Below, one piece after another: positions 35,001 to 44,228 of a stretch of DNA of 64,000 nucleotides; within the stretch, counting starts at the first letter, position 1; each line of letters begins with the position of its first letter. The DNA is from Seriola aureovittata (lineage: Eukaryota; Chordata; Actinopteri; Carangiformes; Carangidae): assembly GCF_021018895.1 (NCBI RefSeq), contig NC_079375.1:19942492-20006491 (forward strand), given 5' to 3'. The position numbers and the translations under genes are program-made. The notes beneath the pieces are model-generated. The model saw only the letters and a list, made by a program, of their open reading frames with translations, made no database searches and had not been told where the DNA came from.

Positions 35001-36768
35001 TGGGTTTTTAAATCATATATCAGATAATGAAGAAACAGTGACATGGACACAAATCAAGTCAATACATATAAAATGAGAATGAGGTCAATTACATTGTTTT
35101 TCATGTTTATTTCTTTGTGGAGCAACATAATGACGACGATAAATAAAATAGGAAACGTAATCAGGGACTGGCAGGGGACGACTCAGCAAACACTATTCAG
35201 CACAGAGCATCCTCTCTCCATAAACCACCTCTTTGAAACCAAGTTCTTTCTTTTCTTTTTTACCTGTATGAGGGGTATGTCCTTTGGAAGTCCCTTTTTG
35301 ACATCCTCCAACCACTGTAGTGGCTCTCTGAGGGGGGAGAAATCTGTCACCACTGCCCCCAGGCTGCGGTCAGACACAAAGCCGGGGAGAACTTCCCCCG
35401 CTGAACCATGGAGCAAGTGGAACTGGATGTCTAAGGCTTTACATTGCTGTTTAATAAAAGATAGAACAAAAAAGTTAAGCCTCATACAGTGTGTTTTGGC
35501 TTTAACAATGTGGACCAGATAGCACTTAAAGTAGCAGCTCTTTCTGCAATGTCTTTGACTTGATCATGTAAATGGCCCCATTCTTCTCCTGTAACACATC
35601 TAATATTACATATGCCACCTGTAGACTTTGTGAATGTTCTATTGATTGATTTTTAAATTAGTTATTACTCATTTAACGACAGATGCAACAATTTTTATAT
35701 TCCATTATTCAATCAAATACCTTGTTCAAGTACCCAATTAAATGTCTCTTCTATTAAACTTCAGAATAAATTGAAAAATCCCCCTCACCATTTCCAAAAG
35801 TCAGGGCTACATCTTTAAATTGCTTATTTTGTGTGGCCAAGAACATAAAAACCCATGGATATTTGATTTGTAAACAAAAACAACCAGAGAATATTGAGCT
35901 TTTTTGCTTGATAACTGACGCAAACAATTAATAGATTTTCAACTTTTTTACTGATTAATTTTCTGCCAATTGGTGAATCAAATAACTGAGTAATTGTTTT
36001 AGCTCTACATTTAAAACTAAATGGTAATCTCGATCTTAAAACTAAGTGTTCACTTTATAATTATATTGTAAAAAAATAAATAAAAAAGCAATACACTTTT
36101 TAAGAGCCTAAAATATTTCAAAGGTATTTCTTGATGTTTGAATGTACAGGCTGTATGTTAATGTAAGACTGTTCCTGTCAATCAAAGTACACTGACTGGA
36201 CTTGATTATATGGCTGTAACCAGTGCTTTCAAAAGAATCATAAAGTCAGTACCTTTGCAACTTCTTTCAGACCTTTCAGCATAAAGCTGTAATGTCTCAG
36301 AGTGGACAGTTCTGATTTGGGGACAACCAGACAAACGCAGACGTGCAAAGGAAGGTTTTCCTTCACAGCAAGCTGCTGCGCACGGATCAGCGCCCAGTTA
36401 TCTGAGACACAGAGGAAAAACACACATCTGTTGCCATCCGAGACATGAAGCCAAACAAGGTGTCTTGTGGTTTTACTGCTGGGTGTGTGCTCACCTTGTA
36501 CTCTGTGGTCCCTTGACATCCAATACAGGACACCCTCTGAGCCCTGCTTTATCTTTTCAGTGTCAGATACAAAACGGAGGCGCTTTTTGTTGAACTTCAT
36601 CTCCTTCTTCTCCGTCCTACGCTGCTTCAATTTCTCCTGCAGCCAGCCCCCAGCTCTCTCCTTCTTCTCCTCCTTCTTCTCCTCCTTCAGGGGAACCAGC
36701 TTCTGCTGCTTGGCAGTGGGCTTCTTTCCAGCAGGAGCAGATGTTGCCTTACGTTTTCTGTCTGACAT
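32028..36768 (-). CDS. phr: Class II CPD photolyase (deoxyribodipyrimidine photo-lyase), complete, nine coding exons
   Basis: Minus-strand coding exons: 36768-36495, 36401-36253, 35446-35264, 34984-34826, 34234-34036, 32996-32844, 32649-32528, 32436-32277, 32176-32028. They total 1548 nt (515 aa); all splice phases agree and all introns are GT-AG. The enzyme uses blue light and FAD to split UV-induced cyclobutane pyrimidine dimers in DNA. Residues 1-75 form a lysine-rich tail with likely nuclear-import signals ([15 protein letters not shown]). The photolyase N-domain begins at [12 protein letters not shown] (80-91). [18 protein letters not shown] and [10 protein letters not shown] are class II landmarks, and the FAD-binding helical domain follows ([32 protein letters not shown]). 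The class II signature is present as [20 protein letters not shown] and [20 protein letters not shown]. The ATG at 36768 has A at -3, and no in-frame methionine lies between it and the probable acceptor at 36881. The gene is head-to-head with fyttd1. Fish photolyases are typically light-inducible. Confidence 0.94.
35640..36020 (+). repeat. AT-rich interspersed repeat in photolyase intron 2
   Basis: Fragments ATTGATTGATTTTTAAATTA GTTATTA and TACTGATTAATTTTCTGCCA, followed by AACTGAGTAATTGTTTTAGC TCTA, resemble the 'cgattaatcg' teleost repeat also seen at 47640-47935 and 53325-53500. It fills most of the 806-nt intron between the exons ending at 36253 and starting at 35446. Confidence 0.4.
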
Positions 36769-37088
36769 GATGGTTTCACTAGTGAATGACTTGGTGAAGA
36801 GGGAGTTGATTAGGCAGGGCCTCAGATTACTGTGGATAACAAGCCTCAAGAGCCGCCTTGGTGCAGAGGAAAACGATGAGCTGCAAGAAACCACGGTGAA
36901 AATGGTGAAAAACTCATAATAACTCTGCGCCTGTTTGCAAGACAAACATGGAAGCAGCAGACTTAATTATGGAGGGAAAATACATTTAGAGACACAAGAG
37001 TCAAACACCAAATCAGAGAAAAAAAACCCAATAACACAACAAGCCTAGAGAAGCTCCTCGTTCAAATGACGCTTTGAAGATAACTTAC

Positions 37089-37200
37089 CTCCTCCAAATG
37101 CAGAGCAACATTCAGCGGATAAACCTGGAGTGAAGCTGCAGCTGGGAAAACAAACTCGACGCTGGCGGAAAGAAACGACAGAAGATAAAACTATCGTTGT
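37089..37200 (-). other. phr: Probable non-coding first exon of the photolyase gene
   Basis: On the minus strand GGAGGAG|GTAAGTTA gives an excellent donor (GT at 37088-37087). The next acceptor is TTTCTTGCAG at about 36881, 112 nt upstream of the ATG. Joining them gives a 5' UTR split by an intron of about 208 nt. The 5' end of the exon is a guess. Confidence 0.5.
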
Positions 37201-37298
37201 TGCACACGTTTGCGCGTGTCGTGTTTCCCCTTACACAACCACTTACATGAGCGCCCTTGTGTTGGTGTTTTATAACACAGTTGGTTTTGTTCAATCCT

Positions 37299-37318
37299 AC
37301 TACGTTTCCCACAATGCA
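37299..37318 (+). promoter_or_regulatory. ZNF143/THAP11 (SBS) motif
   Basis: ACTACGTTTCCCACAATGCA closely matches the ACTACAATTCCCANMATGCA consensus found in many vertebrate housekeeping and bidirectional promoters. It lies about 180 nt upstream of the fyttd1 ATG and about 200 nt from the photolyase donor. Confidence 0.65.
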
Positions 37319-37336
37319 AATCGATGTATTTACAGA

Positions 37337-37345
37337 GCATGCGCA
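37337..37345 (+). promoter_or_regulatory. NRF1-like motif
   Basis: GCATGCGCA matches most of the palindromic NRF1 consensus YGCGCAYGCGCR and sits 19 bp from the ZNF143-like site. Confidence 0.45.
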
Positions 37346-37476
37346 ACGCCGTTTACGTTCGGAGGAGGTCCGTGTCTGTTGTAGCGTAGCCTCAAAAGGG
37401 ACGAACAGTTAGCACGATTCGCTGCTACTATTGAGTTTCTCGTTTTACTCAGGATTGTTTGTCGTGGTTTTAAAGT

Positions 37477-40400
37477 ATGAACAAAGGAGATCCTGCAGCA
37501 GGTCGGGGGAGAAGACCAGCCGTCCCTGATAAAGTCGACATGTCATTAGGTAAGGTCTTCATTAGCTGTGGATAAGGTGACCAAAATAGAGTAATAGCTA
37601 CTGTTTGCTAACGCTACTTACTGGTGGGTGTGAGTCAGTAGGTAGTAGCTAGCGAGCTTGCTAAATAGATTTAATTTGAAAATTCAGACGCCCTTGTTTA
37701 TCACTGCTCATGTGATAAATTTAACAGATGACATCATTCGGTTGAACAAAAAAGAACAACAGCTGAAAAGGAGGCAGGCCACTGTGACCCGCCGACCAGT
37801 CAAGAAGAAAGGCCATTTAACCCAAGGAAAGGGAGTTTCACCGCGGACTGCTGGACCGGTCCAGAGAGGTGTGTCGCAGACCTTTCGCTAGTGTTGTTTG
37901 CTTCACCACTAACCTTTTTGCCAAACCAACTTTGTGTGTGTGTGTAATGGAGCTAATATTATCTCTACCAGGAGGTGGCGCACGAGGAGGTGCACCTAAA
38001 TTGAGAAACAGAAGGGTCCCTTCCCTACCTGGTCGACGACGGGGTCAGGGGGTTATCACAGGACTGGCAGCCAGGAGGCCAACGGCTCTGCTCAAACGGG
38101 TCGGCACACTCAACAGAGCACCAGTTAACCAGGTAATGGAGGACATATCACAGCAGGGCATACCAGTGTCAGGCCAGTGTCAGGCCACTGATAACAGCCA
38201 ATAATACTGACCTGAAACCTCAGTGTAGACTGCTAGCTATTTATGCACAGATCCTATTGTGGGATCATAACATAATTTGAATGAAATAAATAAGAACATT
38301 TTCTCAAGATGTAGGAATCATTGCTGTAAGTGTAAGATGTCTGTAGTAGTGGACAAACATGTTGAGGAACTGCATATGGAACTAGCAGCCTACTTCAAGT
38401 TGCTCTGTGCAGTGTTACCACTTTCTAAAGCAGTGTTGGAGGACCTTGTCTTTCAGTAAGCGTATTATTCAGAAAGACTGTTTAGTCTCACAATGTACTG
38501 GGCATAGTGTCATTGTCTCTTTAATACAACATGTAATAGGAAAATAATTTTAAAGCTCTTAACTCTTAGCATTACTAGTTTAGTTGAATAACATCCTTCC
38601 CTCATGCTGGAATGAGAGGTGTAAAAACATGTAACTTCTTTGTTTAAAAAAAAAAACAACAACAACAAAGCTCTGAAAAAGTAAGTAGAGGAAAAAAGAA
38701 GAGAAGTACTACTGCAGATCAAACGCTGAATATCAAGTCTAGAGTTAAACTTTAGTCATTGTGCCTGCACTAGCTGTCAAAGAAAGATAAAAAGAGACAT
38801 AAATACTTTTCAGAAAATTTTGCATCAGTATTTGTTACCTTGGTAACCAAAGCCCCTCTTGCTTGCTGAGTCTAAAAGGAAGCACACCAACAGACTGTAC
38901 TCCTCCTACTTTAATGAACTGGCCCTGCCTTACCCTGTTCACATCCAGAGGCAGTTTCCTCCACATCCTGTCGCCTGGCAACAGACATCAGCAGCCGCTG
39001 TCTGGTCTCCAGGAACAGCAAACTCGTGTCGTTAGCTGCCCCTCCCATTGCCTGCTCCAGATAATCTTAGAGACTTTGCAGTTTTGTTTGCCATTACTCA
39101 AGAACTGTGAGCTTTTGATATTCAAGACTTAATGTACTCTTGGAATCTTGACGGATGTGAACTCTGAACGACCACGGCATCCTTGACTGCTTTTCTATCT
39201 TTTTCTACCAAACTTGAGGGAGTCATTGTTAAAGCTGAGTTTTACATACTTAATGGCTTATGTCATCTCATTTTGGGAGGCATTTAGTTTTTTTTTCTTA
39301 TTATTATTATCAAAGTTGTCTTTAAATTCCAAAGTGCATACAAAATTCAATCTGTCACATGTTGAAATTCAAGAAATGTATGCCCACGCCAATAATGTTG
39401 AACAGGTTTGTAACCCACTGAGCTAACCTGTGCTTTAAGAGTTTAATAAATGGGTACCTCAAGGAAGTCACTCCCATTATTTTAAGGTTTGTAGTATCAT
39501 GCTTCATTGCACTTAAAAATAAGACAGTAGATTCAGCATAGTGTATTTTTTTTTGCTGTTTTGTTTTCTGTTCATATAAAAGTTGGTTTATAAAGATGGG
39601 GCTGTTTTGATCACAAGTTTTAATGCTGGGTCAATTTTAACTTTTTAACTAATGCTGGACCTTGAATGTTTTTCTTGTATTGGTTGTTTTAAACAGAAAA
39701 AAACCCCAAAAGCATCTTCTCCTTCTGTGTGATTGTAGATGCGATACAGTTCTGCAAAAGCTTTGCCTTTGGTTATATCTGCAGTATATTAAAGACCCTC
39801 CACTGCACCTCCCTCTTCAGAAAACAAGACAGAAAACAAGGCCATTCATTCAACGCGCTGAAGCCCAGTACAGGAAGCCAGAGGGTCAGAGGTGGCCGTA
39901 CAGGCAGCCTGATCCACAGGGAGTTCAGAATGCAACACCAGTCAGGAGACCATTTCAGCTGCGACGACGGTGAGAACACCTTATAGCAACTTAAGTACAG
40001 TCCCATCATGCACTTTTTCTAATGTATAGTTCTGTATTACTACACATAAAATTGTGGTCTAAGGACTCAACGTTGGGCTGTTTCATTTTATTGCATTTCA
40101 TGACACACATGGCTCAGTTTTAAGAGGTGGAATCTAGAGAGTGGTTGGATTTCAAACGGGTATAAGGGAGTGACGACCAATCTAATTTTGCTGCTGATTG
40201 AACAGCTGTTTTTTTTTTTTTTTTTTTTTCCCCCCTCATACAGACCACTGCCACCTGTCCAGCAGACTCAGAGGGAAGCACGCCAGGCCACATTTCTTTT
40301 TCGCAGGGGACTCAAGGTACATGATGTTTTTCTATGGACTTATGTTCAGTCCTAAAATATATTTGTAGACTAATGTGACTGTGTTGTGGATTGTCTGTAA

Positions 40401-41367
40401 GTATACGAGTTGTACCTGTTTTATGTGGGTATTTCAAGACTTAAACTTACCCCTATATCCAACTGTCAACTCAACACTGTGTTTATTCCTCGTGTCCTCT
40501 GCAGGTACAAGCCCAGATGCAAAAGCCAAATCCTCGATCTGCTCCAGTCAGAACTCGCCAGTAAGTAGTCATAGGCTCCAGTGTCTGTTTTGGCTCAAGC
40601 TGTTAAATGGGAACCATTGTTTGCCACTTTAAGGTCAATGTCTGTTGTGTTTGTGTCATATGATATAGCATCTTTTTGTCCACCAGGTGGCGCACATCGA
40701 CAACCAGCAGTGGAATCTTGACCGTCTCAATTGACAACCCCACAGCCAGGACTCAGCCTGAGTAAGTATCACTCATCACAAGCCCGCTGGATCTTTTCAC
40801 ACTGGTTTTACACTTAGTTAAGAAATAATTTCCATAAACAAGTTTTTTGTGGTATAATAGTATTGTGGTACCGTCTCACAAATAGATGGGATTTTACATG
40901 TTGATACAAACATCACATACAAGACACTTCCAGATTTAAAAAAAGAAAAAAAAACAAAAAAAGTGCTTCCTTCACTCCTTCAAAGGCCTCCAACTTCTTG
41001 GACCCTGCATCCTCCGGCTGCCAGCTCTGCTCCCATCAAGGTGGACACGGCGGAGAAGAAAATACCAAAAGGAGTGCCTCTACAGTTTGACATCAACAGT
41101 GTTGGGAAACCGGTGAGAATGTGCTACTTTAGATTTCCTTATGGTTTTAATATACAGACATAGGACCATTTTAACTACAAGGATTCATATTTCCACATTG
41201 TCTTTTAAAGATATTGCTCAACAAAGAGTGTTAACGCGATGTTTTTGAACTTTTTCTTTCCACAGCAAACATCGATAACCTTGAACGAGCGATTCCGTAT
41301 CCTGAAAGATCAGCGAACCACCGTAGCACAAAGCAGTAAAGGCAGCCGATTTGTTACCGTGGGTTAG
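37477..41367 (+). CDS. fyttd1: UAP56-interacting factor (UIF/FYTTD1), mRNA export adaptor, complete, nine exons
   Basis: Exons: 37477-37549, 37728-37868, 37972-38132, 39821-39969, 40244-40316, 40505-40560, 40687-40761, 40986-41112, 41266-41367. They total 957 nt (318 aa), the same length as human FYTTD1, and every splice phase agrees. UIF is a nuclear adaptor that binds the helicase UAP56/DDX39B and hands spliced mRNA to the export receptor NXF1. The UAP56-binding motif is [17 protein letters not shown] (residues 18-34). The middle is basic and RG/RR-rich ([24 protein letters not shown]). Conserved blocks follow: [63 protein letters not shown], and the terminal GSRFVTVG identical to the mammalian end. 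The ATG at 37477 is the first in frame and yields the family length. It is divergent from the photolyase gene and convergent with tsc22d2. Confidence 0.95.
38133..39820 (+). other. fyttd1: fyttd1 intron 3, no other gene seen
   Basis: The largest intron of the gene (1688 nt). It contains AT-rich unique sequence, poly-A and poly-T runs, and chance open frames. An alternative exon cannot be excluded, but no phase-compatible conserved coding block is visible. Confidence 0.5.
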
Positions 41368-41812
41368 CTGGTTAAAAACACAGAGACAACTAATACCCTG
41401 AAGCTCCTTTTGTCCTGCTCAGTCCCACACAGTGATCCCCACTTTTCTAATGGATGAGAACAATTGCTGACTTTATAAGCAGGAGGGAGGGCAACCGTGG
41501 GACAAACGAGTACAACGTGGACAACTGCTCGACTGTGAGAACTCGAGTGTGCAAGTGTCAATGGAAGAGTTGGTTTAAAATAAGTTTCCATTCATTGTCC
41601 ATATCATTATATGCAGCTATTTGTATTGTGGATGTCCTATACTGGGAAGGAAGGAGCTTTTTTCCGCACTTTGGACTTAGAACTGTTGACACTATTAAGA
41701 AGACTGATTGGAAGTATTTTTCAGAGAGGATTGTTATGTATTTCCTGGAGTGGCACGTATGTTCTCAATCCTTTTTTTTTTTTGTCGAGAATTGTTTTGT
41801 AATGTTTCTTCA

Positions 41813-41818
41813 AATAAA
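41813..41818 (+). terminator. fyttd1: fyttd1 polyadenylation signal
   Basis: AATAAA, 446 nt after the stop codon, followed by a T/GT-rich stretch (GAGTTTCTCTTTGATGGTTTG). The 3' end should lie near 41835. Confidence 0.65.
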
Positions 41819-41839
41819 TGAGTTTCTCTTTGATGGTTT

Positions 41840-42255
41840 GATAATTGTATGGCTTCATATCAGTCTTCAGCACACTGATACTTAACATGTTTAGAATCTC
41901 CATCTTATCTCATAATGACACAGTGCCATCTGCCCAGTCATCTCCCTGCTGATTTACAGCAGTCTGGTGTTGCCATTTTTATATGAAGTACTTCACGTAT
42001 GTAGAAAGTTCGCTAGCACATGTTTTGCATTTGTAGCACTGTATCCTGGTGTGCGTGTTGGGTTTATGAATGGTAGGAAGACAGTGTGCTTTATCAAGAG
42101 CTATTGGAGCTTCTTTGAGATTGGTGCATATTCCAGGTTTCCCAGTGAACAGTAAAAGGTTTCAAATTTCAACAGGATTATTTTACAGTGATCTGTATTA
42201 ATAGTATTAAACCGGTTCATTCATCAGGAGCTTCATTACAAAACAGACACGTTTT
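41840..42255. other. Gap between two convergent 3' ends
   Basis: About 420 bp between the inferred fyttd1 and tsc22d2 polyadenylation sites. No gene is seen. Confidence 0.5.
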
Positions 42256-43832
42256 GGAATCTGAATATTGCTTTTATTTAAATACATTAAAATTTTGCAA
42301 TGTAACAAAACTATTGGCATATGAAATTCAAACACCATTTAAATGAACAAAACATGGCTCACTTCATTTTTCTGTGACTAGTGTCAGTAACACTAGTTTA
42401 TTTTTCTCTCTGTGCCACATCATTTTCCCCCATTTACACTGTTCACAGACTATCTTACAATAAGAGTGCTGAATAAAAATGAGGTAAGAAAGTGGTTTGA
42501 AGATTACAGATCATGCAGAACATGCTGAACAGCAACAAAATATTTTGTGAAAGAGGAAGTAACCAAAAAAAACAAAACATAAATGTGTGCATTTAAAAAT
42601 AATCAATTTACACAGCTTTGCATCTTTGGTTACAAAGTAGGTTGAATGATTTCACAGCTTTCCCCCCTGGCCCCCTCAGGAAAAACAATGGAAAAAAATA
42701 AGGTAAGGAGGGGGGCATGTATGGCAATACTAATTCACTTTCAGATAAACTACCAATAGAACTGAATCTTCATCGACTGCCTTGAGCAGGTTCACGTTAA
42801 TATTTGATGTCAACAGGTGAAGAGTCACCCATCAAGGCTCTTAATACTTTATACTATACAAAAATGTACATTCATACAGGATTTTGACTTGAGCTATGAA
42901 TTGGCAATTGCAGCGTAAAATTTGAGTTAGTGTTAAACATTTGTCAGAATTTCATCTTGCCTACATTTTTGACAAATATAAAGCATTGCCCCTGGGACGT
43001 GCGGCCAATCTGTTGAAACACTGTAGAAGAAACGAGGAACAAGTCATTGGGCTACTGTTAAACAGCTTTCATGAAATTGTTCATTTTTTGAAATTAGCAG
43101 CCCTGTAATAAATAAAACACTTAACAGTAGAACTCAAAAAGACCGATGCAAGAGTTGGACTTGATGTAAAAGTAACGGCAGCAGTGTGTCGTTCCGAAAA
43201 CAGACTCTCTCTCTTTCTCTCTCTCTCCCACTTCTTACTTTACAACATGAAACAGCAAGGCTAAAAATAACTCTTTACCCACTCAATTATCTCATTTAAA
43301 AAAATAATTGCTCTCTTTTTGACAATCACTCCTGTTTGTCCCTTATGCGAGGTGTACCCCTCCCTTTCCACACCCATGGTTTGAGCAGGTCTCAGGTCTG
43401 GTCGAAGGTCCTTCTTGCTCTGGCCTGGTCCAAGAAAGGACATCCCCTCCAGAAGCTTGGGCCCAGCAGTCAACTCAAGACGGAAGAAAACCCACCTCGA
43501 CCGTCCCTGATACTCTGTCTCTACACACACACACTTTCTCTCTGTCCAAGTCTCTCTGTCTCTTGATGATTGCATTAACACTGGAAAGGCCCACAGTACA
43601 GATGCATACACACTAACATTCCAACACCAAATCCACACTTGTTTGCTAACTCACCCTCTCACTCACACTCACACTCACACACACAAGCACTGTACTTTGT
43701 GGTCAAGCTGGTGGCTAAGAAGACAAAGTTTTTTTTTTTTTCTTCTTTTTAATTTCACATACACTAACTGTAATAAGTTGTAGAGAAGATGCTCTTTTTT
43801 TTCTGCCCCATGTGAAGCAGGGCAGATGCACT
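42255..43832 (-). other. tsc22d2: tsc22d2 3' UTR with polyadenylation signal
   Basis: Region after the tsc22d2 stop at 43833. On the minus strand AATAAA occurs at 42278-42273, giving a 3' UTR of about 1.55 kb. AT-rich stretches and short CT/CA tracts are present. Open frames here (for example 43261-43638 minus) lack homology and are attributed to UTR. Confidence 0.5.
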
Positions 43833-44228
43833 TCAAGCGGAGGTGACGTTGGGTTGCAGTTGTTGTTGTTGTTGTTGTTGTTGTTGGCCAGGGTCAGGCT
43901 GAGGCTGAGGCTGAGTCTGGAACTGCTGGGGTTTAGGTTGGTGCTGGAGCTGAGGGTGTGACTGAGGCTGAGGCTGAGGCTGAACTTGAAGCGGTGGCTG
44001 GGCCTGTTGCTGAGGCTGGCTGAGTCCTTGCTGGGGAGGCGTGGCACCGGAGCTGGCGGCGGCCGACTGGGCGGGCAGCTGAGACAGCTGCTCGCTGTTG
44101 GCAAGAGATTTCAACACGGCGTTCTCCCTCTCCAGCACAGAGTTCCTCTCATACAGCTCCTTGATCTGCTCTTTTAAGACCTCCACCTCTTCACGCACTG
44201 CATACATCAGATGGCTTTTCACCAGGTC
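43833..44228 (-). CDS. tsc22d2: tsc22d2 last coding exon: leucine zipper and Q/P-rich tail
   Basis: Acceptor CTCTCCAG at 44230-44229, phase 0, 131 aa to the TGA at 43833. It begins [20 protein letters not shown] with heptad leucines, then a low-complexity Q/P tail. A CAA run at about 43859-43886 (TTG repeats on the plus strand) encodes consecutive glutamines and is a likely length polymorphism. Confidence 0.95.
   Translation of the reverse strand, partial: DLVKSHLMYAVREEVEVLKEQIKELYERNSVLERENAVLKSLANSEQLSQLPAQSAAASSGATPPQQGLSQPQQQAQPPLQVQPQPQPQSHPQLQHQPKPQQFQTQPQPQPDPGQQQQQQQQQLQPNVTSA

Larger units (their letters stand above)
37200..37440. promoter_or_regulatory. Bidirectional promoter shared by the photolyase gene and fyttd1
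   Basis: Fewer than about 400 bp separate the photolyase first-exon donor (37089) from the fyttd1 ATG (37477), so both genes must start within this interval in opposite directions. It is CpG-richer than its flanks and has no TATA box at either inferred start. It contains a ZNF143/THAP11-type site, an NRF1-type site, and GTTTACGTTC (37351-37360), an imperfect match to the D-box (about TTAYGTAA) used by light-responsive fish genes. Confidence 0.65.

Noticed and set aside
36467..36919. 150-residue plus-strand open frame
   Set aside because: Antisense shadow of the lysine-rich photolyase first coding exon.
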